DNA of 64,000 bases from Wolbachia endosymbiont of Ctenocephalides felis wCfeF (GTDB lineage: Bacteria; Pseudomonadota; Alphaproteobacteria; Rickettsiales; Anaplasmataceae): positions 463,150-527,149 of the forward strand of contig CP116767.1 in NCBI GenBank assembly GCA_028571325.1, in the 5' to 3' direction. Position 1 is the first letter of the stretch; every line of letters starts with the position of its first letter. A program made the position numbers and the translations under genes. This document shows positions 34,404-42,551 of the stretch, one piece after another. The notes beneath the pieces are model-generated. The model made no database searches. It was not told the DNA's origin and saw only the letters and a program-made list of their open reading frames with translations.

Positions 34404-35597
34404 ATGAAAGAAGAGTTCTCATTTAGGATAACCAAGCAATCAGGTTCTGCAAGAGTTGGCGCAATTAAAACTCCAAATGGAAGCATAGAAACACCAGCAT
34501 TTATATTTTGTGCAACCAAAGCTGCAATTAAAGCTGCGGATATTGAGAGAATCAGTGAAGCAGGTACTCAAATAATACTTTCCAATACCTATCACCTCAT
34601 GCTTCAACCGGGAGAGGACACCGTAGCAAAACTTGGTGGTCTGCACAAGATGATGGGGTGGAATGGACCGATGCTAACTGACTCTGGCGGGTACCAAATA
34701 TTTAGCCTGGGGCACGGATCAGTTTCAGAAGAAATAAAGGGAATAAGAAAGAAACAAAAAACTCTGATCAAAATTAATGAGGATGGGGCAATTTTTCGTT
34801 CTTACATCAATGGTAAAACTTATTGTTTAACTCCTGAAAAATCTATACAAATTCAACAAAAATTAGGTGCGGATTTAATCCTAGTTTTAGATGAATGTAC
34901 CCCGTTCCACGTCAGCAAAGAATACACACAAAGATCAATGCTCATGAGCCACAGGTGGGCTGAACGTTCTTTAAATGAACTTGAAAAAAGTAATGATGGC
35001 AAACAAGCACTGTATGGAATCAGCCAAGGTGGAATATATCAAGATCTGCGCAGAGAAAGCTGTGATTTTATCAACGATTTACCATTTTTCGGTCAAGCAA
35101 TAGGCGGATCACTTGGTCAGAGTAAGGAGCAGATGTATGATGTAGTTTCTTTTACTATGGAGCACTTAAAAAAAGATAGGCCTACTCATTTGCTTGGTAT
35201 TGGTGGGATTGTGGATATCTTTCGTGCAGTGGAATTTGGAATTGACACGTTTGATTGCGTGCATCCAACTCGCCTGGCAAGACATGGTGGCGCGCTTGTT
35301 AAAGTGAAAAATAGGAATTCTATTACTTCAAAGTGCAAGGAGCATGTTAACTTGCGAAATCAACAATTTGAGCTGGACAATGATCCAATTGAAAGTGACT
35401 GTTTGTGTTTTACCTGCAGAAAACATTCGAGAGCTTATATACACCATTTATTGAAAGCTAAAGAACTGCTAGCCTACACTCTCATCACCATTCACAACGT
35501 TTTCTTCATGAATAAGCTGATGGAATCAATAAGGCAGTCAATATTAGATGATAGGTTAGATCAAGAGAAGAGTAACTGGGTTAGTGGAATGCTGTAA
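34404..35597 (+). CDS. tgt: Queuine tRNA-ribosyltransferase (tRNA-guanine transglycosylase)
   Basis: Tgt swaps guanine 34 for preQ1 or queuine in tRNAs with GUN anticodons. The catalytic Asp is in GIDTFDCVHPTRLARHG, LTDSGGYQIFSL forms part of the active site, and the zinc set is CLCFTCRKH with a later His in YIHHLLKAKELL. The 397 residues are slightly longer than usual (about 375). It starts directly after the nuoE stop. A queuine-salvage role is inference from family knowledge. Confidence 0.96.
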   Translation: MKEEFSFRITKQSGSARVGAIKTPNGSIETPAFIFCATKAAIKAADIERISEAGTQIILSNTYHLMLQPGEDTVAKLGGLHKMMGWNGPMLTDSGGYQIFSLGHGSVSEEIKGIRKKQKTLIKINEDGAIFRSYINGKTYCLTPEKSIQIQQKLGADLILVLDECTPFHVSKEYTQRSMLMSHRWAERSLNELEKSNDGKQALYGISQGGIYQDLRRESCDFINDLPFFGQAIGGSLGQSKEQMYDVVSFTMEHLKKDRPTHLLGIGGIVDIFRAVEFGIDTFDCVHPTRLARHGGALVKVKNRNSITSKCKEHVNLRNQQFELDNDPIESDCLCFTCRKHSRAYIHHLLKAKELLAYTLITIHNVFFMNKLMESIRQSILDDRLDQEKSNWVSGML

Positions 35598-35742
35598 CCT
35601 TGTCTCTTCTTAAGTCTTCTTTCCACGCTGTTAGCTTTTCTTTCTTATTATCTTTTTATTAACTTTAAAAGCACTATAGTAAATAATTAATCTATTAGTA
35701 TTAGCCTTTATTCTTAATTAATAAAAATTATGAGGTGAAGAT

Positions 35743-37350
35743 ATGGCTAAAGAAAATAATTCCCTGTTAATATTCGATTTTGATAACACTATTACTAATA
35801 AGCACATGCATAATGCTTTTTCTAAAGAACATAAAAGTGATTTTAATTCTGGTGCGGAATATGCAGTGACTGATAACGACATAAAAGGTTTTATGAAGGA
35901 AAAAGGTGGAATAAAAAATGAGGAGACATTAAAATCTGTGTTGCAATCTGCGCTTTCAAGCGGAATGGAAGTTAATATTGCGTCATACACAAAATATCCA
36001 AATGCTGTGAAAAGGGTTGTAGAAAATCATTTGGATTTATCTAAAAAGCAAGCAGGCGGTATTTCTGTATTTGGTGGATTTCCAGCAGATTATGATACCC
36101 AGTTGCCAAGGTCAAATGTTAAAGAGCAACAAAATCAAGTTGGAAAAAATTTGCACATCTGCAGAGCGATTGTGGAATATAAGAATAAACACAATGGCCA
36201 GTTACCAAAAACTGTTATGTTGGTTGATGATAGTACAGACAACATTAAAAAGATTGATGAGTTTGTTGAATCAATGGGCAAAAGAGAGGGATGGCTTAAA
36301 GAAAATGGACTGAGTATTGAAGATATACAAAAAATCAAATTTGAAGGTGTGCAAGTGCCCAAGGAAGACAAAAATGTTGGTTATCTAGAAAGGATACAGG
36401 AGTTTATTAGTGCCAACTTAGTGCAAGAATCAATTCATGAAAATTTAAAGAAGGAAGATCCCATATACCATCAGGGTATTCATGGATCATCATCTGAAAA
36501 AGAGTTATCACCACCGTTGCCTCCTAAAAAGAGGAAATCAAGTGATGGTATTGTTGTTGATGGCGAGAATAAAAAACAAGATATTAAGGATATGTCATCA
36601 TCTGAAACACAAGCAAAGCCAACACGCTCAAGACGTCATGCAATGATACTTGACCCTCAGCAAGTAAAATCTGCACTTCAGAACACTGAAGAGTCATCGC
36701 CAGGTGAAAAATACGCACATACTCAAACCTTTTCCTTACTTAGGGAAATCCGCTCGATTAAAATTTTTTTTACAGGTTGTGCTAAGGAAATAATAGATGC
36801 TGTGTGCAATTTATTTAAGAGGGAAGTGGTAACAAAACTCAAAGGACAAGACTATGCGGTAAGCAGTGAACAGGGAAATGATGATATTATTGTTAGCAGC
36901 AATAAACCAATATATGCTTCAAAAATACGCAGAGATGTTGTTAACGAGTCTCTCGGTCAAATATTAGAGAATACGGAGAAAATTAAAAATCTTGGCAATA
37001 ATTATAAAGGTAACCAGTTAGAGCAGGAGATATCGAAATTATTGAACGCTGATTTGCAAAAGGAAAATATAAGTCCGAACTCTGTAGGAGTAAACCATGA
37101 AGAGCCTATATTTCAGAGCCTTGAAGAGCTTGGCTATCATTCGCAGCAAAAGAAAGGCATAGATTCAAACTCTGTGAGAGGAAACTATAATGATGGGGAG
37201 CCTATATTTCAGACTCGTGAAGAGGCATTAAGAGGTGACTCACAAAAGAAAAATGCAAATTTAAGCAGAAGGCCGCTACCATCATTGCCTCCTAAAAGCT
37301 GCATGGAAGAAGTGAGAGCGGAAGGTAAAACTAAAGCTATTGAAAAATAG
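35743..37350 (+). CDS. HAD-like domain protein with EPIYA-like and SH3-ligand-like motifs (candidate effector)
   Basis: Residues 1-220 look like a HAD-superfamily hydrolase: motif I LLIFDFDNTIT (Asp12, Asp14) and motif III MLVDDSTDN (about 160-168). The remaining 315 residues are mostly disordered and charged. They hold EDPIYH (Tyr242), NKPIYAS (Tyr391), EEPIFQ (Phe457) and GEPIFQ (Phe489), similar to EPIYA phosphorylation motifs of secreted effectors, with Phe in two. They also hold PPLPPKKRK near 257-265 and RPLPSLPPK (510-518), a match to the class I SH3 ligand RPLPxLP. Two copies of a NSV(x)nEPIFQ unit lie near the C-terminus. There is no signal peptide or membrane helix. AGGTG precedes the ATG. 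Secretion by the type IV system is inference. Confidence 0.75.
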   Translation: MAKENNSLLIFDFDNTITNKHMHNAFSKEHKSDFNSGAEYAVTDNDIKGFMKEKGGIKNEETLKSVLQSALSSGMEVNIASYTKYPNAVKRVVENHLDLSKKQAGGISVFGGFPADYDTQLPRSNVKEQQNQVGKNLHICRAIVEYKNKHNGQLPKTVMLVDDSTDNIKKIDEFVESMGKREGWLKENGLSIEDIQKIKFEGVQVPKEDKNVGYLERIQEFISANLVQESIHENLKKEDPIYHQGIHGSSSEKELSPPLPPKKRKSSDGIVVDGENKKQDIKDMSSSETQAKPTRSRRHAMILDPQQVKSALQNTEESSPGEKYAHTQTFSLLREIRSIKIFFTGCAKEIIDAVCNLFKREVVTKLKGQDYAVSSEQGNDDIIVSSNKPIYASKIRRDVVNESLGQILENTEKIKNLGNNYKGNQLEQEISKLLNADLQKENISPNSVGVNHEEPIFQSLEELGYHSQQKKGIDSNSVRGNYNDGEPIFQTREEALRGDSQKKNANLSRRPLPSLPPKSCMEEVRAEGKTKAIEK

Positions 37351-37445
37351 TTGATGGTTTGATGCACATTGTTTCAATTATAAGACATGTTGAATGCACA
37401 TATGAGCAAGTGCAAAAATTTGTTTAGGTCAAATATAAGAAGGTG

Positions 37446-37476
37446 GAAAAGATAGAGGGACAGTTGTTCCTCTATC
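37446..37476 (-). terminator. Hairpin terminator between convergent genes
   Basis: GATAGAGG (37451-37458) pairs with CCTCTATC (37469-37476), with an inner ACA/TGT pair. Read on the minus strand the stem is followed by TTTTCC, so it suits the end of the Rpn gene at 37520. On the plus strand there is no T-run after it. Confidence 0.65.
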
Positions 37477-37492
37477 CAGTCTGTGTCATATA

Positions 37493-37516
37493 GGGAACGT
37501 TCCCAAGGCGCCTTGG
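37493..37516. other. Two adjoining perfect palindromes
   Basis: GGGAACGTTCCC (37493-37504) adjoins and shares two bases with CCAAGGCGCCTTGG (37503-37516), just beyond the stop of the intact Rpn gene. Neither is present beside the other two Rpn copies. They could be protein-binding sites or a junction left by insertion; no evidence decides. Confidence 0.4.
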
Positions 37517-37519
37517 TTG

Positions 37520-38428
37520 TTAGGCTATTTCTTCCTGAAGTTGTGCAATTTCAGCTTTAGGAAGACCAGTAGATTCAGCTATCAAGTCAACAGATACACC
37601 AGCTTTAAGCAGGTTTTTTGCCACAGCTATTTTAGCCTGTTGTTCGCCTTCTGCTCTGCCTCTTTCTTGTCCGATTTGAATGCCTTTCTCTTCAGCAGTC
37701 TCAAGTCTGTATGCAAGGATAGCCTCTTCTTTGCGTAGGTCCATTAATCTTTCTTCATATGCTATTAGATCTTTCTCATTCCAACGAAACTTGTCCAACT
37801 CATCATATGCTAGCTTTATTATCGGAGCTTTTTCTGCAATATCTCTTAGATCTTCATCTGTAGTATCCTCTGCATACTTGAAAAAGAAACACCACCTTTC
37901 TACTGTGCTTTCTAGCTGCTCTACTTTATTCTTTTGGAATTTAGGCAGCTCAATAAAGACAAACTGAAAATCTTTTAAGTAATGTCCATTGGTTTTTATA
38001 TCTCGTATATTATGAGTAGAGATATAGTCAACTTTTTGAGGCAGTAAGTTACAATTGGAAATAGCAATAAAGAAGACTTTCTGAAGATCAATGTAATTAC
38101 CAGATTTATCCAATTGTCTTGAGTAAGCCTTAGCAGCGTAGAGCTGAGCGCGTTTTTCAAAGCCTTTATCGCGAGCAAGCTGCATCTCAATTACAAATCT
38201 ATTTCCTATAGAGTCTTTGCAGAGAACATCAACAATGCTTTGTTTATCAGAGGCAATTTCAGGATCCATGATAGTACTAAGAAATTTAATTTCTTTTATT
38301 TGATCAGAACCAGAAAAGCCTAGGATATCATTCAGGAAGTGAATAAGGATATTCTTATTGTCCTCGTTACCAAATATTCTTTTGAATGTTAAGTTCAATT
38401 CTGGATCTAGAAACCTAGAAAAAGTCAT
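37520..38428 (-). CDS. Rpn-family PD-(D/E)XK nuclease/putative transposase, intact copy 2
   Basis: This is the only intact copy of three. The 302 residues begin MTFSRFLDPELNLTFKRIFG. The nuclease core shows Asp in SIVDVLCKD and Glu-x-Gln in RFVIEMQ, followed by KGFEKRAQLYAAKAYSRQ. The C-terminal end has a charged coiled segment and a small helical domain, AGVSVDLIAESTGLPKAEI. Rpn proteins are recombination-promoting nucleases, often called transposases, and are abundant in Wolbachia. Upstream DNA (38429-39095) is nearly identical to that upstream of copy 1. It is likely able to make protein; activity is inference. Confidence 0.92.
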   Translation of the reverse strand: MTFSRFLDPELNLTFKRIFGNEDNKNILIHFLNDILGFSGSDQIKEIKFLSTIMDPEIASDKQSIVDVLCKDSIGNRFVIEMQLARDKGFEKRAQLYAAKAYSRQLDKSGNYIDLQKVFFIAISNCNLLPQKVDYISTHNIRDIKTNGHYLKDFQFVFIELPKFQKNKVEQLESTVERWCFFFKYAEDTTDEDLRDIAEKAPIIKLAYDELDKFRWNEKDLIAYEERLMDLRKEEAILAYRLETAEEKGIQIGQERGRAEGEQQAKIAVAKNLLKAGVSVDLIAESTGLPKAEIAQLQEEIA

Positions 38429-38544
38429 GAGAAATTCACTTAAAAAGTATTAATAATTATACACAATTCTGTAAAAGTATTCAATCTTCTTGTTTCGGAT
38501 GTATTGGCATACGAACCCAAGCCTCATCTTGAATTGCAATCATA

Positions 38545-39095
38545 TTAAAAAATTTACCAGGCGAGAAAAAAAGCAAAAGAAGCCCTGGTCAATATCTATT
38601 TTAATAACTTGGCGTTAATGCTCTATACGCTTGACAAGTAGCTGACCTTGGGGTTGTAAATACCCATAATCTTATGATAAGGGAAATGTCAAAACTTGTC
38701 AAGCAATTTTTTTGTGAAAAAAATGAGATTGGTTAAGATTTTAACTAATTTAAAAAAAAGACAAAAGAAACCCCGCAATGTGAGTTGTTTACTGTTCTCT
38801 CAAAAACTTGGCGTCCGGTTCTCTCTTACACCGCTTAGTAAGCGAGGCTCAGCTAATGTAGACAAAAAATTATAAAAACATGCAGTGTCCATGCTGCAAA
38901 AATAAAACATAACACGCCTTGTTTTATACTGTGCTTTTGTCACTTAATACAAGATTAAAGATAAATTTTAGGCCTAAAACACCCACAACTCTATTGTAAG
39001 GGGACCGGCGAAGGTTGTCAAGTAGTTTTTTTTGTTTTTGTTGGATAGCTTTTTTCCACTTTTGTCTACCCGCTTTTTGTGTAGTGGATCGGTAT
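38545..39095 (+). repeat. Interspersed modular repeat, copy R6, with MITE-type terminus
   Basis: Almost identical to R2 (10670-11230), including the 'cttgacaagtagctgacctt' variant, 'cttgtcaagcaatttttttg', and 'caagtagttttttttgttt'. It ends 'gtagtggatcggtat' at 39081-39095, a slightly decayed terminus. With the Rpn gene and the intervening 100 bases this is a duplicated block of about 1.5 kb. No gene lies between 38429 and 39129. Confidence 0.85.
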
Positions 39096-39129
39096 AAGTT
39101 GCTTGTAAATTTAAGTAACTTATACTTCT

Positions 39130-39641
39130 ATGATGAACAATACAATACTACCAAGAAATTTCTACGAGCGGCCGACTTTGGTTGTAGCTGGAGAGTTATT
39201 GGGAAAAGTCCTCAAATTTTCCAACTTTAGCGGAATGATAACTGAAGTTGAAGCCTATATTGGAATGGATGATCCGGCTTGCCATGCAGCACGAGGCTAT
39301 ACTGATCGAACCTCGGTAATGTTTGGTATGCCGGGGTTTTCGTACGTATACTTTATATATGGAATGTACTACTGTTTAAACATCGTAACAGAAGCAGAGG
39401 GGTTTCCAGCAGCAGTGTTAATAAGGGGATTGAAGCTCACTGAACCGCTTGAAGCAAATCTAGGTGGACAGGAATACTGTGCAAAAGGTTGAATATTACC
39501 AAAGAACACAACAAACAAGACCTCACTATAAGCCACAAATTTTGTGTTTACGAATCTCACCTCAAACCAGATTACATTTGCACCCCAAGAGTCGGAATTA
39601 GTAAAGGTAAAGAGAAATTTTGGCGATTCAAGGTTTTCTAA
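39130..39641 (+). pseudogene. mpg: 3-methyladenine DNA glycosylase (Mpg/AAG), frameshifted by one missing base
   Basis: This base-excision enzyme removes alkylated purines. The first frame ([15 protein letters not shown]) has the catalytic Glu in [20 protein letters not shown] and the family block [16 protein letters not shown], then stops at 39492. From about 39470 another frame continues through LNITKEHN and [18 protein letters not shown] to a stop at 39639-39641. Adding one C near 39469 (ggacagg to ggaccagg) restores [13 protein letters not shown] and a full-length protein of about 170 residues. A recent loss, or a sequencing error, are both possible. Confidence 0.9.
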
Positions 39642-39646
39642 CTTTG

Positions 39647-39679
39647 ATGTTATTCTCGTGCTGCGCACGAGAATAACAT
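39647..39679. terminator. 15-bp perfect hairpin between convergent genes
   Basis: ATGTTATTCTCGTGC (39647-39661) and its exact inverse (39665-39679) enclose a 3-base loop. It lies six bases after the mpg stop and ten before the end of the next, convergent gene. No T-run follows on either side, but the stem strength and position suggest a bidirectional stop or a protective 3' end. Confidence 0.6.
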
Positions 39680-39689
39680 GCAAAATACC

Positions 39690-40562
39690 TTAGTGGAACT
39701 TAACAAGTTTATCTATAGTCTTAGTAATGATTCTTGGAGTATCTGGAGAAACTTTCGAATTAAGCCTATTTAGTTGCTCTATAGCAGACTCACTATTCTC
39801 GTTTGTTATAAAATCACATAGAATGTTTTCTATACCCTTAGTAATGTTTTCATACTTTCTCAAAGGATGATTGTGTGGATATCTATTAATGGTTTTGATG
39901 CTGGAATACTCAACAAAAGCTTGATCCTTAAAAGCAAGTTGTCTCAATTTCTCTTTGAGTTTTGCTTCTTCCTCTTGTGCTAAAAGGCTAGATTTTATCA
40001 GTGATTTTATAACCGAATTTATAGCCTGATGTATCTCAGAATGTACTACAACATTAATAGTATTTTCTTCTACTATGCAATTATAAATGCTTTTCTCGCT
40101 CTTTAGCAACTCTATGAACATTCTGCTATTTTGAGAGCTTAGCTCCAAATCCTTTTCACTCATAGGAGTTATTACGAAGGTGTTCTTATTTACTCTGATG
40201 TTATACTGTGGAGAGCCCTCAAAAAGGGAAAACGCTATATCCTTAGATTCAAGTGCGTTATTGTATGCAGAAAAGAGAGTGTGTGCTATAACGTTGCTTG
40301 GCACCTTCATTCCATGCTTACTCAAGTGATGTAATACATTTTCAACATCATGATACGTAAAGCCTGAACTTTTCAGTAAATCAACAATCTCCACGTTGTT
40401 GTGTTGTTTGTACTCTATTCTCACCTCCTCTGTAAAAAGTGTTTTTGCTGCTATGTGCTTATCAAGTACTGTAAAAATTTTGATGAAATTCTCTAAATCT
40501 TGTTTGTCAACTAGTTCGATACTAATTAAGTCCTTGCTAACAATTGAAATATTTTGTGTCAT
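39690..40562 (-). CDS. Protein of unknown function
   Basis: The 290-residue protein (MTQNISIVSKDLISIELVD) was not recognised. It is predicted soluble, mixed alpha/beta in its first half with a long charged helix at about 185-205 (LLAQEEEAKLKEKLRQLAFK) and a helical C-terminus. There is no signal peptide or membrane helix. It is convergent with mpg and is separated from grxC by about 115 bases. The intact frame in a decaying genome argues that it is a real gene. Confidence 0.65.
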   Translation of the reverse strand: MTQNISIVSKDLISIELVDKQDLENFIKIFTVLDKHIAAKTLFTEEVRIEYKQHNNVEIVDLLKSSGFTYHDVENVLHHLSKHGMKVPSNVIAHTLFSAYNNALESKDIAFSLFEGSPQYNIRVNKNTFVITPMSEKDLELSSQNSRMFIELLKSEKSIYNCIVEENTINVVVHSEIHQAINSVIKSLIKSSLLAQEEEAKLKEKLRQLAFKDQAFVEYSSIKTINRYPHNHPLRKYENITKGIENILCDFITNENSESAIEQLNRLNSKVSPDTPRIITKTIDKLVKFH

Positions 40563-40678
40563 TTTCGCTCACTAAAAAACTAACTAAATGAATTGTATTT
40601 TTAATCCATTAAAATTTGTTTAAAATGAGCATACCAGCCCTTCATTCGTGCATTACATGGCAATAAAAGTAAGGAAAA

Positions 40679-41047
40679 TCACATAAAATCGTCATGTGAT
40701 GCTACACATTCTTCATATTCATGATTGCTGCTCGGGTAAGTTGTTACATCAGTTTTATCATAATTGCTACTTAATATATCATCTAACTTCCCTTCTCTTT
40801 CAAGGTCCATCAATTTGTCACATCCAGCAATATGATGTATATAATTGCCATTTTCATCAGTAATAAAAATTTGCGGAACTGTTCTAACGTTATATTTTGA
40901 CTTTATGTCATTAAACAAATCCGGGCTTTTAAGCACATCAATTTCTTCATATTTCACACCTTTTGCATCCAGCAACTCCTTTGCTCTCTTACAGAAAGGA
41001 CAGTACTGCTTTACATATATTACAACCTTTCCTTTAATATTTTTCAT
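40679..41047 (-). CDS. grxC: Glutaredoxin 3-like dithiol glutaredoxin
   Basis: This is a small thiol-disulfide enzyme using glutathione. The active site YCPFCKRAKELL is a dithiol CPFC (cysteines near 16 and 19), with the cis-Pro block VRTVPQIFI and the glutathione-binding AGCDKLMDL. At 122 residues it has a tail of about 35 residues, acidic and polar, that is not part of the usual 85-residue fold. It is divergent from ribF. The second glutaredoxin in the window (grxD) is monothiol and has a separate role. Confidence 0.93.
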   Translation of the reverse strand: MKNIKGKVVIYVKQYCPFCKRAKELLDAKGVKYEEIDVLKSPDLFNDIKSKYNVRTVPQIFITDENGNYIHHIAGCDKLMDLEREGKLDDILSSNYDKTDVTTYPSSNHEYEECVASHDDFM

Positions 41048-41114
41048 GATTTATCTCCATAGTTTATAAAATATAATTATTATATATAGAAATATGTATA
41101 ATATATCAAATTGT

Positions 41115-42047
41115 ATGAAAATTATTTATAATTGTGAACAGGAGATAGAAAATAACGTAGCGTTAACCTTTGGAAATTTTGATGGTGTTCACTTAGGGCA
41201 TGAACTTGCAATTTCTACTCTGAAGAAAGTAGCGCAAGAAAGAGGATTACCCTCTGCAATTTTAACTTTTGAGCCCCACCCATCAACAGTCCTATTTGGC
41301 AGAAACAACTTTAGATTGATAAACCAAGAACAAAAAAAGGAACTGATTAGCAGCTATGGCATAGATCACCTATATATTATCAATTTCAATGAAGGCTTTT
41401 CCCAAATTAACTGCAATGACTTCATTAGTAAGATCTTGATAGGTAGATATAGCGCTAAACACATAGTCGTTGGAGAAAGTTGTACTTTTGGTCACAAACG
41501 ACTGGGTAATACATTGACCCTAAGGAAATATTCCGAAATGTATGGATATTCCTTAACTGAATTAGAACCATTGATAATCGATGGAGAAATTTGCTCTTCT
41601 TCTTCAATCAGAGAGTATTTACAGAAGGGCGAAATAGAGATTGCTAATAAATTGCTCGGCAGACCTTATCAAGTCTCTGGTATTGTAACAAAAGGTGCAT
41701 GTAGAGGTAGAGAAATAGGATTTCCAACTATAAACATTCCGATAGAAGACTGCATGATAAAACCAAAGTTTGGTACATATTATGCTAAGGCGGCATTTCC
41801 TGACAATAATTCAAATTGGCTATACGGAGTAGTCAACATTGGTATGAGACCTACGTTTAAGGATTTGAAAAAGCCCATAGTAGAAATGCATATATTTGAT
41901 TTTGATAAAGATGTGTACGACTATAAGGTTAATATACAACTTTTAAAATTTATCAGGTCAGAAAAAAGATTCCATAGTATTGACGAATTAGCAAAACAGA
42001 TAAATTATGATATACTTGAGGCTTATCAGTTGAGGACAAATTTATGA
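41115..42047 (+). CDS. ribF: Bifunctional riboflavin kinase/FAD synthetase
   Basis: RibF phosphorylates riboflavin to FMN and adenylates FMN to FAD. The FAD synthetase part begins with LTFGNFDGVHLGHELA, and SSSSIREYLQKGEI follows. The riboflavin kinase part has GREIGFPTINI and YYAKAAFP. I choose the ATG at 41115 (MKIIYNCEQ), which matches the usual N-terminus and gives 310 residues; an in-frame ATG at 41094 adds seven. It overlaps lspA by four bases (ATGA), as is common for this pair. Confidence 0.95.
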   Translation: MKIIYNCEQEIENNVALTFGNFDGVHLGHELAISTLKKVAQERGLPSAILTFEPHPSTVLFGRNNFRLINQEQKKELISSYGIDHLYIINFNEGFSQINCNDFISKILIGRYSAKHIVVGESCTFGHKRLGNTLTLRKYSEMYGYSLTELEPLIIDGEICSSSSIREYLQKGEIEIANKLLGRPYQVSGIVTKGACRGREIGFPTINIPIEDCMIKPKFGTYYAKAAFPDNNSNWLYGVVNIGMRPTFKDLKKPIVEMHIFDFDKDVYDYKVNIQLLKFIRSEKRFHSIDELAKQINYDILEAYQLRTNL

Positions 42048-42520
42048 AAAAACTATGCTTAATTGTTATACTAGTTATAGCATTAACTGATCAGATGAGC
42101 AAATTGTACATAAACTCGTTAATTGATGAAGGAGAGTCAATCGAAGTTGCTAGCTTTATAAAGCTAGTTGAAGTATGGAATTCTGGGATTAGTTTTGGAA
42201 TGTTTAGCACTTTACCATATAGCGATCTCTTTTTTTCAACATTTTCAACACTAATAATTAGCATACTCGCATACTTGATATACAAATCTAGCGATAAATT
42301 AACTTGTTTTGGTTTTTCTCTGATGATTGGTGGAGCAATCGGTAATGTAGTTGATAGGATCTACTGGGGAGCTGTATATGATTTCATATATTTTCATATT
42401 GGCAGTTGGTACTGGCCAGCTTTCAATCTAGCAGATATATATATAGCTTGCGGGATGTTTGTATTGCTGTATAAGTGGTACATATATGACAGATTCATTT
42501 CTAAACAAAATGAGGAATAA
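42044..42520 (+). CDS. lspA: Lipoprotein signal peptidase (signal peptidase II)
   Basis: LspA cleaves the signal peptide from prolipoproteins after diacylglyceryl transfer. The two catalytic Asp residues are in NVVDRIYWG and FNLADIYI. Four membrane helices are expected and visible. Length 158 residues is typical. The start overlaps the ribF stop. The preceding enzyme of the pathway, Lgt, is also in this window (60982-61770). Confidence 0.96.
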   Translation: MKKLCLIVILVIALTDQMSKLYINSLIDEGESIEVASFIKLVEVWNSGISFGMFSTLPYSDLFFSTFSTLIISILAYLIYKSSDKLTCFGFSLMIGGAIGNVVDRIYWGAVYDFIYFHIGSWYWPAFNLADIYIACGMFVLLYKWYIYDRFISKQNEE

Positions 42521-42551
42521 AATTGTTGTTTCGAATTCATAGGTTAGAACA

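Noticed and set aside
1965..39095. CRISPR array
   Set aside because: The repeats are long, dispersed and modular, not short direct repeats with regular spacers, and no cas genes are present.
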